The notes under the pieces: generated by a model
Seen by the model: the letters and a program-made list of their open reading frames with translations, nothing else
The model's database searches: none
What the model was told of the DNA's origin: nothing
From: Acidobacteriota bacterium
GTDB taxonomy: Bacteria > Acidobacteriota > Terriglobia > Acidiferrales > UBA7541
DNA: 64,000 nucleotides
Assembly (NCBI GenBank): GCA_003165465.1
Contig: PLUM01000053.1
Span: 25,431 to 89,430 of the forward strand
Reading direction: 5' to 3'
Shown: positions 34,658 through 44,286 of the stretch, in pieces
How positions within the stretch are numbered: the first letter of the stretch is position 1
Layout of the letters: each line of letters opens with the position of its first letter
Position numbers and translations under genes: made by a program

Positions 34658-34729
34658 CCCTTCATCCCCAGAATTCCATTGCGGCACAATCATTTACTTT
34701 GGAAAACTAATCATTGTGAGAAATGCAGG

Positions 34730-36772
34730 CTAAGGCGTGGACGTTGGATCCATTGGAGTGGGTTCGGCTGCGGCGGAGAAAAAACCGGAGAGGTCGCGCT
34801 GTTTTAGCGTGCGGATGCGGTCGCGCAGGGCGGCGGCGCGCTCGAACTCGAATTTTTTTGCGGCATCGCGCATTTGCACGTCGAGCTGCGCGAGGACTTC
34901 GCCCAGCTTCGCTTCGCTGGTGATGTCCACATCGTCAAAATCCTCGGCGGGTATGGTGACGTAATCGGCTTCCACGATTGCCGCGAGTTTCATATCCACG
35001 GACTTGATGATGGACATGGGCGTGATGCCGTTCGCTTCGTTGTAAGCGACCTGCTTGGCGCGGCGGCGGCTGGTTTCCTCGATGGCCTGCGCCATCGAGC
35101 CGGTCATGCGGTCGGCATAGAGAATCGCGCGGCCTTCCACGTGCCTCGCGCAACGGCCCATCGTCTGAATGAGCGCGGTCGCGCTGCGCAGATACCCTTC
35201 CTTGTCCGCATCGAGAATCGCGACGAGCGAAACTTCCGGCAGGTCGAGCCCTTCGCGCAACAGGTTAATGCCAATTAAAACGTCGAATTCCCCGCGCCGC
35301 AGGTCGCGCAGGATGCGCACGCGCTCGAGCGTATCGATTTCCGAGTGCATGTAGCGGCAGCGCACGCCGGTCTCCGTAAAATATTCGGCAAGATCCTCCG
35401 ACATGCGCTTGGTCAGCGTGGTGACGAGGACGCGCTCATTGCGCTCGGCGCGCTTGCGAATTTCCTCGAGCAGATCGTCCACCTGCCCCTTCACCGGGCG
35501 AACCTCGATTTGCGGGTCCACCAGGCCCGTCGGGCGAATCACCTGCTCGACCACCACGCCCGCCGAGTGCGTCAGCTCGTACGGCCCCGGCGTGGCCGAA
35601 ACGTAGAGCACTTGCCCGGTGCGGTGCTCGAATTCCTCGAAATTCAGCGGGCGGTTGTCGAGCGCCGAGGGCATGCGAAAACCGTAATTCACAAGCGTCT
35701 GCTTGCGCGAACGGTCGCCGTGATACATCGCATGGAGCTGCGGAATGGTCTGGTGCGATTCGTCGATGAACAGCAGATAATCCTGCGGAAAATAATCCAA
35801 GAGTGTGGGCGGCGCTTCGCCCGGCAGGCGGCCGGACATATGCCGCGAATAATTTTCGATGCCGTGGCAATAGCCGATCGTGCGCATCATCTCGATATCG
35901 AACATCGTGCGCTGCCAAACGCGCTGCGCCTCCGCGTACTTGCCCTGCTTTTCGAGTTCCGGCTTCCACCAGTCCAGCTCTTCGAGAATCGTTTTGATTG
36001 CGCGTTCCCTGTGCGCGGCGGGCATCACGTAGTGCGACTTCGGATAAATCGTCAGCTTCGGCAAATCGTTCTGCCCGGAACGCACGGCTCCCGTCAGCGG
36101 ATCGATCTGGCGGATGGACTCGACCTGCGCGCCCCAAAGCTCTATGGCGTAGCCGTTGTCTTCGTACGGCGGATAAATTTCGAGGCGGTCTCCGCGCACG
36201 CGGAACGTGCCGCGCCGCAAGTCCTCCGAGCGCTGGTACTGCATGTCCACGAGTTTCCGGAGCAGCGCTTCGCGCGCCGTGCCCTGCCCCTTCTCGACCG
36301 CGAGGGTCATGCCGAAATACGCTTCGGGCGAACCGATACCGTAGATGCACGAGACGGAAGCGATCACGATGACGTCGCGCCGCTCGAAGAGCGAGCGCGT
36401 CGCGCTCATGCGCAGCTTGTCCAGCTCGTCGTTGATCGTCGATTCCTTTTCGATGTAGGTGTCCGAAGCCGGGATGTAGGCTTCGGGCTGGTAAAAATCG
36501 TAGTAGCTGACGAAGTATTCGACCGCGTTCTGCGGAAAGAAGTTCTTGAATTCGCTGTAGAGCTGCGCGGCAAGCGTCTTATTGTGCGCGAGCACGAGCA
36601 CGGGACGGTTCGCCCGCTCGATCACCTTCGCAGCGGTAAACGTTTTTCCCGAGCCCGTCACGCCGAGCAGGACTTGATGCTTTTCGCCCGCCTCGATGCC
36701 GCGCGTCAGCTGCTCGATGGCCTGCGGCTGATCGCCGCGAGGCTCGTAATCGCTCATGAGTTTGAAATTCAT
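34730..36772 (-). CDS. uvrB: Excinuclease ABC subunit UvrB
   Basis: UvrB verifies DNA damage in nucleotide excision repair. The 680-residue protein has Walker [16 protein letters not shown] (residues ~39-53), the damage-probing beta-hairpin [20 protein letters not shown], Walker [11 protein letters not shown], helicase motifs V/VI around [16 protein letters not shown] and QTMGRCARH, and a C-terminal UVR motif ([18 protein letters not shown]) for UvrA/UvrC contact. Length and start match the family. A hairpin lies in its upstream region. Confidence 0.97.
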   Translation of the reverse strand: MNFKLMSDYEPRGDQPQAIEQLTRGIEAGEKHQVLLGVTGSGKTFTAAKVIERANRPVLVLAHNKTLAAQLYSEFKNFFPQNAVEYFVSYYDFYQPEAYIPASDTYIEKESTINDELDKLRMSATRSLFERRDVIVIASVSCIYGIGSPEAYFGMTLAVEKGQGTAREALLRKLVDMQYQRSEDLRRGTFRVRGDRLEIYPPYEDNGYAIELWGAQVESIRQIDPLTGAVRSGQNDLPKLTIYPKSHYVMPAAHRERAIKTILEELDWWKPELEKQGKYAEAQRVWQRTMFDIEMMRTIGYCHGIENYSRHMSGRLPGEAPPTLLDYFPQDYLLFIDESHQTIPQLHAMYHGDRSRKQTLVNYGFRMPSALDNRPLNFEEFEHRTGQVLYVSATPGPYELTHSAGVVVEQVIRPTGLVDPQIEVRPVKGQVDDLLEEIRKRAERNERVLVTTLTKRMSEDLAEYFTETGVRCRYMHSEIDTLERVRILRDLRRGEFDVLIGINLLREGLDLPEVSLVAILDADKEGYLRSATALIQTMGRCARHVEGRAILYADRMTGSMAQAIEETSRRRAKQVAYNEANGITPMSIIKSVDMKLAAIVEADYVTIPAEDFDDVDITSEAKLGEVLAQLDVQMRDAAKKFEFERAAALRDRIRTLKQRDLSGFFSAAAEPTPMDPTSTP

Positions 36773-36886
36773 CGCGTTTGGGAAACACAGCGCCTGTCAC
36801 GGGGCTGCGCAAAACAGCTCATTATAGCGCAGCCGATGGAACCGCGCGGAGGGTTCATGCCAGGCATGGCGGGAGGCACGGTGCGC

Positions 36887-36917
36887 GGCGGGAGGCTTCC
36901 GGAGAAGCCTTCCCGCC
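36887..36917. terminator. Hairpin downstream of quinone oxidoreductase gene
   Basis: GCGGGA-GGCTTC / GAAGCC-TTCCCGC with a CGGA loop and one bulge. It follows the oxidoreductase stop on the minus strand and precedes uvrB. There is no T-run, so intrinsic termination is only possible, not clear. Confidence 0.4.
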
Positions 36918-36939
36918 CGCTTCGCATTCAAACGCTCCG

Positions 36940-37908
36940 TCAGGGAATCAGCAGCAATTTCCCCGTCGTCTTTCTTCCTTCCAGATCCCTGTGGGCCTTC
37001 TGCGCGTCCTTCAGGGGATAAATGTATTCGATGCGGAGTTTCAATTTGCCGGATGCGATCGAATTCAGCACATCGCTGGCGCGCTGCTGCAGCTCTTCGC
37101 TCGTGGCAATGTGGTGCACCAGTGTGGGACGCGTGATAAACAAGGATCCCTTGGTCGCCAGCTTGCCCAGGTCAAACGGCGGCACGGGCCCGCTCGATGC
37201 GCCGAACAGCACAAGATAGCCGCGCGGACGGAGAACGTTCAGGTCCTTCTCGAAGGTGGTCTGTCCAACGCCGTCATAAATCACGTGGACGCCTTTTCCA
37301 TCGGTAAGGCGCTTGGTCTCGGCCTCGAAATCCTGCGTCGTATAGAAAATCACTTCATCCGCGCCCGCTTCGCGCGCCAGCTTGGCCTTTTCCTCGGTGC
37401 TTACCGTGGCGATGACGCGCGCCCCGATATTTTTCGACATCTGCACGAGAAGCAGCCCGACGCCGCCCGCAGCCGCGTGAATCAGCGCGGTCTCGCCCTT
37501 TTTCAGCGGATACGTGCTATGCGTCAGGTATTGCGCCGTCATGCCTTGCAGCATCGCGGCGGCCGCCTGACGGTCCGTAATGCCTACGGGGACGCGCACG
37601 AGCCGGTTCGCGGGTATCGCCTGGTATTCCGCATACGCGCCCGTAACTCCCGTATATGCGACGCGGTCTCCCACCTTGAAATCCTTCACGTCGCTGCCCA
37701 CTTCGCTGATCACTCCGCTGCCTTCCTGCCCCAGAATGAATGGCGGATTGACCGGGTAGCGGCCCTCGCGAAAATAAACATCGATAAAATTAACTCCCGC
37801 CGCGGCAATCTTGACGACCGCTTCATTCGGCTTTGCCTGCGGTACGGGAATATCCACGAGGGTGAGGACTTCCACCCCTCCGGTTTTCGGAACTTGAATT
37901 GCTTTCAT
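36940..37908 (-). CDS. NADPH:quinone oxidoreductase (zinc-independent MDR family)
   Basis: A 322-residue medium-chain reductase of the QOR group. N-terminal GroES-like domain begins MKAIQVPKTGGVEVLTLVDI; the nucleotide loop is HAAAGGVGLLLVQMSKN, typical of NADPH-dependent, zinc-free QORs (no Cys/His zinc cluster). The ATG at 37908 follows AGAGGAGACAAG, a strong ribosome-binding site, and is preferred over an in-frame start nine codons upstream. Confidence 0.92.
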   Translation of the reverse strand: MKAIQVPKTGGVEVLTLVDIPVPQAKPNEAVVKIAAAGVNFIDVYFREGRYPVNPPFILGQEGSGVISEVGSDVKDFKVGDRVAYTGVTGAYAEYQAIPANRLVRVPVGITDRQAAAAMLQGMTAQYLTHSTYPLKKGETALIHAAAGGVGLLLVQMSKNIGARVIATVSTEEKAKLAREAGADEVIFYTTQDFEAETKRLTDGKGVHVIYDGVGQTTFEKDLNVLRPRGYLVLFGASSGPVPPFDLGKLATKGSLFITRPTLVHHIATSEELQQRASDVLNSIASGKLKLRIEYIYPLKDAQKAHRDLEGRKTTGKLLLIP

Positions 37909-38258
37909 CTTGTCTCCTCTTGAAGTTGCTCTCACTACATTCTGAACTGATTTGAGCGCGGTTATTATATTCCATACGGTCCGCGCGAAGGGGAGGAACC
38001 TATGGATTCCCGCTGGCGAACCGCTCCGTTAAAAAACTTGGGAAATCGCTGGAATGTGTTGCATGACCTGAGGGAAAGGCCCCGCCTCTGAAGAGGCGGG
38101 CTACAGCAACCTACGACCGCGTCGCCGATACTGTTGCCGGGGTCTTCAGGCCCGAGGATTTTCCGCGGCGCTCGCGAATCTCCTGCCTGAAGAACCCATC
38201 ACACTTCCGCAATGAATTACCGGAAATCCCGGGACAAAATACATGTTAGATTGACATG
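37909..38258. other. Intergenic region with one short hairpin repeat
   Basis: About 350 nt; apart from the hairpin at 38081-38104 and a 12-nt imperfect direct duplication at about 38241-38266 (ACATGTTAGAT, ACATGCTAGAT) nothing is recognised. Confidence 0.4.
38081..38104. repeat. Single short hairpin repeat (CCCGCCTC stem)
   Basis: CCCGCCTC-TGAA-GAGGCGGG followed by CTAC. The stem is identical to the pair at 3432-3506. Confidence 0.75.
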
Positions 38259-40520
38259 CTAGATGATGCTCCGCCGATTTCGAATCTTCACCAGGTGCTC
38301 ACGCAGCTTGCCGATGATCTCTTCCCGCCGGACGCCATCTAAATCCTTGCGAAGCTCCTCGAGCGCGATGTGCACCACGTCGTGGTGGTGGAGTTCCTCG
38401 GGCGCCACTTCGCTGCTGAGTTTGAGCCAGATGCCGTGGAGCAGATCGATTTCCTTGGTTGTCAGCCGTGGGGCGTGAGGACCAAGGTAGAAAACTTTTT
38501 CCTGGCCATCTGGCGAATAAATTTCGAGAGTTAAATTCGGCCTCGGGTCAGGCAGCGCCTCCCAGGCCAAACCCGCAATGCGTGCCTCGTCCTCGATATT
38601 CCTCCACGATGACAAACCCAGCGCGATGGTCGACGACTGCAAACTCTGAGCCGCGCGCAAAATGCCTTCCCACTTTTCCGTCGTGGGCGCGACCGTCAGA
38701 TAAATGGACTTGCCCTTTTTCTCCGCCAAGGACAGCGCTCGCGTAAACAACTCCTGTTCATTGATGCCGAATAAATCTCCCCGGTCGAGGCCACTGCCAC
38801 CTGAACCCGCGCGGCTAAGAATACGAAGGTGCATGACCACGACATCCTGCTGGCGCGTATTGACACGGTCCAGCACCGCACCCAGATTGTACAGTGCGTT
38901 CGAGTTGCGGATCATCACCAGCTCGTTGCCGGGACGCACGCCTAGAGCAACAGGAGTCAATTCCCCGTCAGACTCCAGATTAAACATGTCCAGCTCCTGA
39001 TGCTTGGCGCCATGCTTCAGAGTGATTTTTTCGGAAATTTCAAACACGGTAAAGAAAATCAGGGTGAAGGCCACGCCGGCAATCGTCGCCACTTGCTTGG
39101 TAAAGAGATTCATGATGCTGAGGGCAAACAGCACCAGCGTAATCAAACCCAGGCCCACCGGAATCTCCGTACCGCCCACCGTGAAATTCAGTGGGACGCG
39201 AAAATCCCGCTTTCCCGGCTGCTTGTACCGAAGCACAAGCACCGCCAGCCCTTTCATCGAGAAGCTCCACATCACGCCGAACGCGTAAGCTTCGCCGAGG
39301 ATAAAGATGTCTCCCCGGCTCAGAATGATGGTGAGAAGTTGCAGCCCCACGACGAGGTTGAGCATGCGGGAGGAAGTTCCAAACCGGGGATGCGGGTGGC
39401 GAAACCAATGCGGCAGAATGCCGTCCTCGGAGACGCGGTTCAGTACGCCGTTCGATCCCACGATTGCGGTGTTGACCGCACCGGCCAGCATCAAGACGCC
39501 GACGATCACGACAAATCCCTCAAACGCCAGCTTCAAGTTGTAGGGGCCCACAAAATTCAATGCCAGACCGCTGATCAGGTTCCCGAAATACTGTGGCCGA
39601 ACCGCATCCGGAATGATCATCGAGGCGAAAAACGAAACGCCCGCCGTGAAAACCAAACTGTAGACGAAGATAACCAGCCCCGCCTTTTCCAGGTTGGGCA
39701 ACTTGGGAGCCTCGACTTCCCGGTACACTTGCGCCAGCGTCTCCTCGCCGCTCATGGCAAGAACCGAGTGCCCGAGTCCAATGAGTATCCCGATCAGCGC
39801 GACCGTATGCGGCAGGCTGCTGAACTTCAGCCAGCCCAGGGCCTCCGGCGCAAACGTCATGCTGGCATGTGACGGCAATGGCGGGAGATGGGCGCCCCGC
39901 ACCCAAACGGTCAGGATGCACCAGGCAATCATGACAACCACCATCACGGTGGTCACGTACATGATCCGCAGCGCCTTCCCGCTGGACTCGGGAATCCCCT
40001 TGATATTTTCCCACCAAAAATAGATGGTGACGGCGATCGCAAAAATCGCCGAAGTGGAATTGATCGGAAGCACCAGATTCAGATGAAAGCGGACGAACAG
40101 CTCGTTCAGAAATCCCGTCAAATATTGGCCCGCGGAAACGCCGCTGATCGGTCCGGTCAGGATGTAGTCGAACATCAGCGCGGATACCGAGAATTTCGCA
40201 AGCGTGCTGCCCATGGCCTCTTTGACCACGCGATACACGCCGCCGCGCACGAACATGCTGCAGCTCTCGATGTACATGGATCGGACGGCGTACGCGAACA
40301 GCATGATGGCCAGAATGAACCAGGGCGCGGCCTTGCCGATCGCTTGCTCCGCGATCGCACCCGCGTAGAAGGCGGATGATCCGAGATCGTTGAGCACGAT
40401 GGCGGCCGCACGCCAGAACGAAATGAACGAAAGCATGGCGGTCGTCGCAATTACGACTTTCGGGAGAGCGGAATTCTGATTCGCATTCGATGGCTGTGGA
40501 GGAATCTGATTAATCGACAT
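38259..40520 (-). CDS. APC-family amino acid permease with large cytosolic C-terminal domain
   Basis: The 753-residue protein has about 12 membrane segments in residues ~25-480 with the APC pattern (FYAGAIAEQAIGKAAPWFIL, SMFVRGGVYRVVKEAMGS). The last ~240 residues are soluble and may be a USP-like alpha/beta domain (VMIRNSNALYNLGAVLDRV, DVVVMHLRIL), ending in a charged helix. Such tails are thought to regulate transport. The substrate cannot be predicted. No partner genes are adjacent. Confidence 0.82.
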   Translation of the reverse strand: MSINQIPPQPSNANQNSALPKVVIATTAMLSFISFWRAAAIVLNDLGSSAFYAGAIAEQAIGKAAPWFILAIMLFAYAVRSMYIESCSMFVRGGVYRVVKEAMGSTLAKFSVSALMFDYILTGPISGVSAGQYLTGFLNELFVRFHLNLVLPINSTSAIFAIAVTIYFWWENIKGIPESSGKALRIMYVTTVMVVVMIAWCILTVWVRGAHLPPLPSHASMTFAPEALGWLKFSSLPHTVALIGILIGLGHSVLAMSGEETLAQVYREVEAPKLPNLEKAGLVIFVYSLVFTAGVSFFASMIIPDAVRPQYFGNLISGLALNFVGPYNLKLAFEGFVVIVGVLMLAGAVNTAIVGSNGVLNRVSEDGILPHWFRHPHPRFGTSSRMLNLVVGLQLLTIILSRGDIFILGEAYAFGVMWSFSMKGLAVLVLRYKQPGKRDFRVPLNFTVGGTEIPVGLGLITLVLFALSIMNLFTKQVATIAGVAFTLIFFTVFEISEKITLKHGAKHQELDMFNLESDGELTPVALGVRPGNELVMIRNSNALYNLGAVLDRVNTRQQDVVVMHLRILSRAGSGGSGLDRGDLFGINEQELFTRALSLAEKKGKSIYLTVAPTTEKWEGILRAAQSLQSSTIALGLSSWRNIEDEARIAGLAWEALPDPRPNLTLEIYSPDGQEKVFYLGPHAPRLTTKEIDLLHGIWLKLSSEVAPEELHHHDVVHIALEELRKDLDGVRREEIIGKLREHLVKIRNRRSII

Positions 40521-40985
40521 ATCTGTTTAGACTGAAAACCACTGCAACGCTGCGAGCGCCGAGGGTGCTTTCTCCTTCGTTAGTATGAACGGAACGTCCC
40601 TGGTTCAAGACCGCGAAAAACAGTCCACTACGGCGAATCAGCCCGCAAAGGCACGAGGCTCAGGCGTTTCCGAGCGCTTTACTATATCCACTGGCCGGCG
40701 TTTTCGATAGCTTTCAATGGGACGCAGCATAAATAAATACACTAAATTTCATAAGGAATTCATAAAGAAGGCTGATATTTCCTAAAGAAAATTCACCTGC
40801 CAGCCTACCAAGACACAACTCTTTTATTTTAAATAAGTTGCACGGAGAGGACAAGTTTGACGGACACGAGTTGGGGCTTCCGGCATCGGCCGAAAACCAG
40901 AGCCCGTCCAAACATCGACGATCAACCTGCTGGCGCACGAGAAATTCCACGACGTTCCCGTGGCCGGGAAAAAGCTAAAAATAAA
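40521..40985. other. Intergenic region, AT-rich centre, no gene seen
   Basis: About 465 nt between the permease and the NHL gene. The part 40725-40855 is markedly AT-rich compared with the window. Short frames exist but none has convincing start sites or family resemblance. Confidence 0.4.
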
Positions 40986-42113
40986 TCAGGAGGCGGGCAC
41001 CTTGCTCGGCTGGCCGATCAAAGTTGCCGGATCCGCGCCTTTCCTGGGAGTAAATTTTTGCGTGCGCCCGCCAAACGTTTCGGCGCCGTATATATTTCCC
41101 GCCGAATCGACCGCAAACTGGTGGACTCCCCAGAACTGGCCTGGAAACGAACCGTACGTCCCCCAGGAATAAAGCAGTTTCCCGTTCAAATCGTATTTCA
41201 AAAACTTGTTGTTGACGCCGTCGGAGACCCACAAGTATTCGGTATTCCCGCCCGGGTCGGTGGTCATCATGATGTCGTACGGAGACCGGATATTGTCCCA
41301 CTCGTCCAGGTACTTCCCGTTTTCATCGAAAATCTGTATGCGGCTGTTGGAACGGTCGGCGACGTACAGCCGGCGCTTCGCGTCAATGGCGATGGAATGC
41401 GGCAGGTTGAACTGGCCGGGCGCGGAACCTTTCGTGCCCCAGGTCATCACGTACTTGCCGTTCTTGTCGAATTTCACGACGCGCGTATTCACGTAGCCGT
41501 CGGTAATGAAAAACGTGCCGTCCGGAAGCCATGCGATGTCCGTGGGACGCGCGAAATGCTTGTCGTCGGAACCGCGAACGCCATGCTCGCCCAGCGTCAG
41601 CACGAGTTGCTTGCCGTCGTGCGTGAATTCGAAAATTTGATCCACTTCATCGTCGACGATCCACACGTGCTTTTCCGGATCGTACGGGCTGATCCGCACT
41701 TTGTGCGGCCCGCGCCCGCCCGCGAACAAATGATCCCACTGCGTCCAGTCCTCGATCAGCGTGCCGTCCGCATCCACAATCAAAATGCAGTGCTCCAGAC
41801 GCGGCTTGCCCTGCGTCGCCGGAGTGCCAAACGCGCCGTATCCGCCCGTGTAGCCCTCGGGAGCTTTCTCGGGAACCGGCAACTCTCCGCGCTGCAGCAG
41901 AATGATACGATTCGGGCTTTCCGCGAAAACGCCGCCCTGCGATCCCCATGTCCAGCCCGCGTGCCCCAGCGGCTTCGGCCAACCCTTCACCACTTCGTAG
42001 GGCCCGGTTTCATTCTCGCCGCCCTTTTCCTGCGCCCGCGCTGCCGTCTGCCACATGCCCGCAGCCGCCCACAACGCACCCAACGCAATCACTGCTCGCA
42101 TCCCGAATTTCAT
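40986..42113 (-). CDS. Secreted NHL-repeat beta-propeller protein
   Basis: A 375-residue protein with a signal peptide (cleavage near AARAQ, residue ~27) and six NHL-type blades, for example ARPTDIAWLPDGTFFITDGY, NLPHSIAIDAKRRLYVADRS and WGVHQFAVDSAGNIYGAE. The blade pattern resembles peptidyl-alpha-hydroxyglycine lyase-like propellers. No catalytic residues can be assigned with confidence. The gene appears to be a single unit; a binding or surface role is plausible. Confidence 0.8.
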   Translation of the reverse strand: MKFGMRAVIALGALWAAAGMWQTAARAQEKGGENETGPYEVVKGWPKPLGHAGWTWGSQGGVFAESPNRIILLQRGELPVPEKAPEGYTGGYGAFGTPATQGKPRLEHCILIVDADGTLIEDWTQWDHLFAGGRGPHKVRISPYDPEKHVWIVDDEVDQIFEFTHDGKQLVLTLGEHGVRGSDDKHFARPTDIAWLPDGTFFITDGYVNTRVVKFDKNGKYVMTWGTKGSAPGQFNLPHSIAIDAKRRLYVADRSNSRIQIFDENGKYLDEWDNIRSPYDIMMTTDPGGNTEYLWVSDGVNNKFLKYDLNGKLLYSWGTYGSFPGQFWGVHQFAVDSAGNIYGAETFGGRTQKFTPRKGADPATLIGQPSKVPAS

Positions 42114-42249
42114 CGCATCCTCCAGTGACTATCTTTCCCGCAAAAAATGCCGAATCGCTATCACGCTTTTACCTTGCCACTCCGTTCCTGTCCACACAAA
42201 AATTCTCGCGAGGCAATTTCCTGCCCAGCATTGCCTGAACCAGAATGAT

Positions 42250-44286
42250 CTACAAAGTTGCTTTTACGGCGCGCAGGCGCAGCTGCCGCACACGCAGGCA
42301 GGAGTTCACAAAATCGCGGAAGGCGGGATATTTTTCGGGTGGAATGCGGCTTTGCGTAAACGAGAGGATTTCCGTCGCGACGAGAACATTTGCATTGGCC
42401 GAATACTCGACTTCCATGTCTCCAAACTCGGACTGGATCGACGTCTTCGCCGGAAGAGATTCGACCCTCATGCCGGGCGGCAATTCCAGCCGGTACTCTC
42501 CGCGTATTCGCTCGGGCGTGCCCACATCCAGGGGAAGCTTGCGCGGACGAGGCCCGCGCTCCGGAATGGCAATCCCCGAAAGAAATAGCGGCTGAAAGAA
42601 CCAACTGCCGCCGCTGGACGCCACGGAAAAATCCCCCTGGAACGAATAGTTTTCCTGAATCTGCTGGGCGCTATCTTCCACGCCGGCGATCGAAGCCCGC
42701 TGAAATCTGGCGGCATTGACGAAGTCCGTAACCCTGCTCTCGAAAACTTTGAGAATATCGTTTTGCGAGCGACCGCGGTAGAAATAGTGCGCCCTCGTAT
42801 TTGCGGCTCCGAGATATTTCAATTCGACTTCGGCCGTCCCCGTGCCATCCTCGCGCAAACGAACATGCGCAGTGAACTGGCTGCCATTCAGATCGAGCGG
42901 CGCCTCCGGAATTTGTCGCAGGTCGCCGTGGTCCGGATACGCAATCAGACCGAAGACGCCCTGATCCATATCCGGAAGCTGTCCAAGAGGGTCGGCCTCC
43001 GAGGTGGGATCAATCCACAGGATTTGTGCCTTCGCATCGTAGGCGGGAAACCCCTCCACGGCCGGACGCAGGCTGGGCGAAACCGGCAGAGCCACGATCA
43101 TGTGATCGAACGTGGACAGCGTCGGAACCTTCGGGTCCGCTTCCACATCCCCGCGCGTGCCGACCAGCGCGGGATAGGCGCGGATTCCAATTTTGCCGAG
43201 CATGGAAATCAGAAGGTTTGCCTTGTCCTTGCAATCGCCATATTTATTTTTGAAAACGTCGGCGGCTTGATGCGGCTGGTAGCCGCCGATTCCGATTTCA
43301 ATCGCCACGTAGCGAATTTGCCGCGACACGTACGTGTAGAGCGATTCCACCCGGCCCAGTTCGCCGGCCTTGCCCGCCGACAGCGCCTCCACCTGCTTGG
43401 CGATTTCTCCCTCGGGCTTTTCTCCATTGTCGAACAAAACGTGGTAATCGTGCCCTGCGTCCTCCCACGATTGCAGCGCCGCCAGCCCCTTTGGATCGTA
43501 ATTCACGGTGACCTCGGCCGCGATCGACGACATGGGCGGCGCGTCCTCTTCATCCGGGATAGCGGGACGATTTTCCACGCGAAACACCGCGCCGGTCGCC
43601 GATTGGCTGACAACCTGCACGCGGTCCGGATGATTCAAGAACCAGCGCAGCGAACCCGACGGCACGGAAACGCGCAACTCGCTCATTCGAATCGGAATTT
43701 TTTGTTCCATCCGGAATCGCTCTCCCTTGATTGGGATGTGTCCCTGCGTCACAATTTCATAGCCGACCAGCGCCCCATCCTCCGCACCAGGAATGATGAT
43801 CTTTTTAACCCTGTCGTCGGAAAACACTGCGAAGTCCGGATAATCGGCCTCGTTGATCAAATCTTTTTTGCCGGACTGCGTGATGTGGCCCGAAGCCGAG
43901 ATGGACCAGGTCTGAATGGAAGTAACTTTGGTATCGTTATTTTCAAACCCCACGGCCTGGAGATAATGTTCCGCCGCCCGCCGGTTCAGCACTCGCATGG
44001 CGGAGCGCTCCGTCTCCACAAATTTTCCAGCCGCGTCCACGCTGAAATCCGTCCAATTCCCGAGGACGACCGCTCCGCTCCCGTCTCCAAAGTGGCCCAG
44101 GTCCGCGCGGCCCGCCGCGGAGAGCCATTCCGGCGCCGACTCGGCGCGGCTGATCGACCGGTCGGACGGACACAATACGACCGCCAGGCCCAGAAGCAGG
44201 CACGCGCCGGCTACAAACTTATTGCCGGCGGAGGACAATGACTTCCTGGTCTTGTTTCGCAATATCATCGAAAAATTTCTTCGCAT
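42250..44286 (-). CDS. DUF3857/transglutaminase-like protein, active-site residues intact
   Basis: A 678-residue exported protein: N-terminal hydrophobic segment (residues ~25-40), DUF3857 domain (~75-260), transglutaminase-like core (~300-430) with C352 (NKYGDCKDKANLL), H395 (FDHMIVAL) and D426 (WIDPTSE), and a DUF2569/DUF3858-like beta tail. The intact triad suggests a peptidase, amidase or transferase acting outside the cytosol. The start lies inside the preceding gene; M1 at 44286 or M7 at 44268 are both possible. Confidence 0.88.
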   Translation of the reverse strand: MRRNFSMILRNKTRKSLSSAGNKFVAGACLLLGLAVVLCPSDRSISRAESAPEWLSAAGRADLGHFGDGSGAVVLGNWTDFSVDAAGKFVETERSAMRVLNRRAAEHYLQAVGFENNDTKVTSIQTWSISASGHITQSGKKDLINEADYPDFAVFSDDRVKKIIIPGAEDGALVGYEIVTQGHIPIKGERFRMEQKIPIRMSELRVSVPSGSLRWFLNHPDRVQVVSQSATGAVFRVENRPAIPDEEDAPPMSSIAAEVTVNYDPKGLAALQSWEDAGHDYHVLFDNGEKPEGEIAKQVEALSAGKAGELGRVESLYTYVSRQIRYVAIEIGIGGYQPHQAADVFKNKYGDCKDKANLLISMLGKIGIRAYPALVGTRGDVEADPKVPTLSTFDHMIVALPVSPSLRPAVEGFPAYDAKAQILWIDPTSEADPLGQLPDMDQGVFGLIAYPDHGDLRQIPEAPLDLNGSQFTAHVRLREDGTGTAEVELKYLGAANTRAHYFYRGRSQNDILKVFESRVTDFVNAARFQRASIAGVEDSAQQIQENYSFQGDFSVASSGGSWFFQPLFLSGIAIPERGPRPRKLPLDVGTPERIRGEYRLELPPGMRVESLPAKTSIQSEFGDMEVEYSANANVLVATEILSFTQSRIPPEKYPAFRDFVNSCLRVRQLRLRAVKATL

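Noticed and set aside
35345..37021. Long plus-strand frame opposite uvrB
   Set aside because: It mirrors the minus-strand uvrB codon pattern; translation is Arg/His-rich without motifs.
40857..42128. 423-codon plus-strand frame opposite the NHL protein gene
   Set aside because: The minus-strand gene has a signal peptide and clear NHL blades; the plus frame has none.
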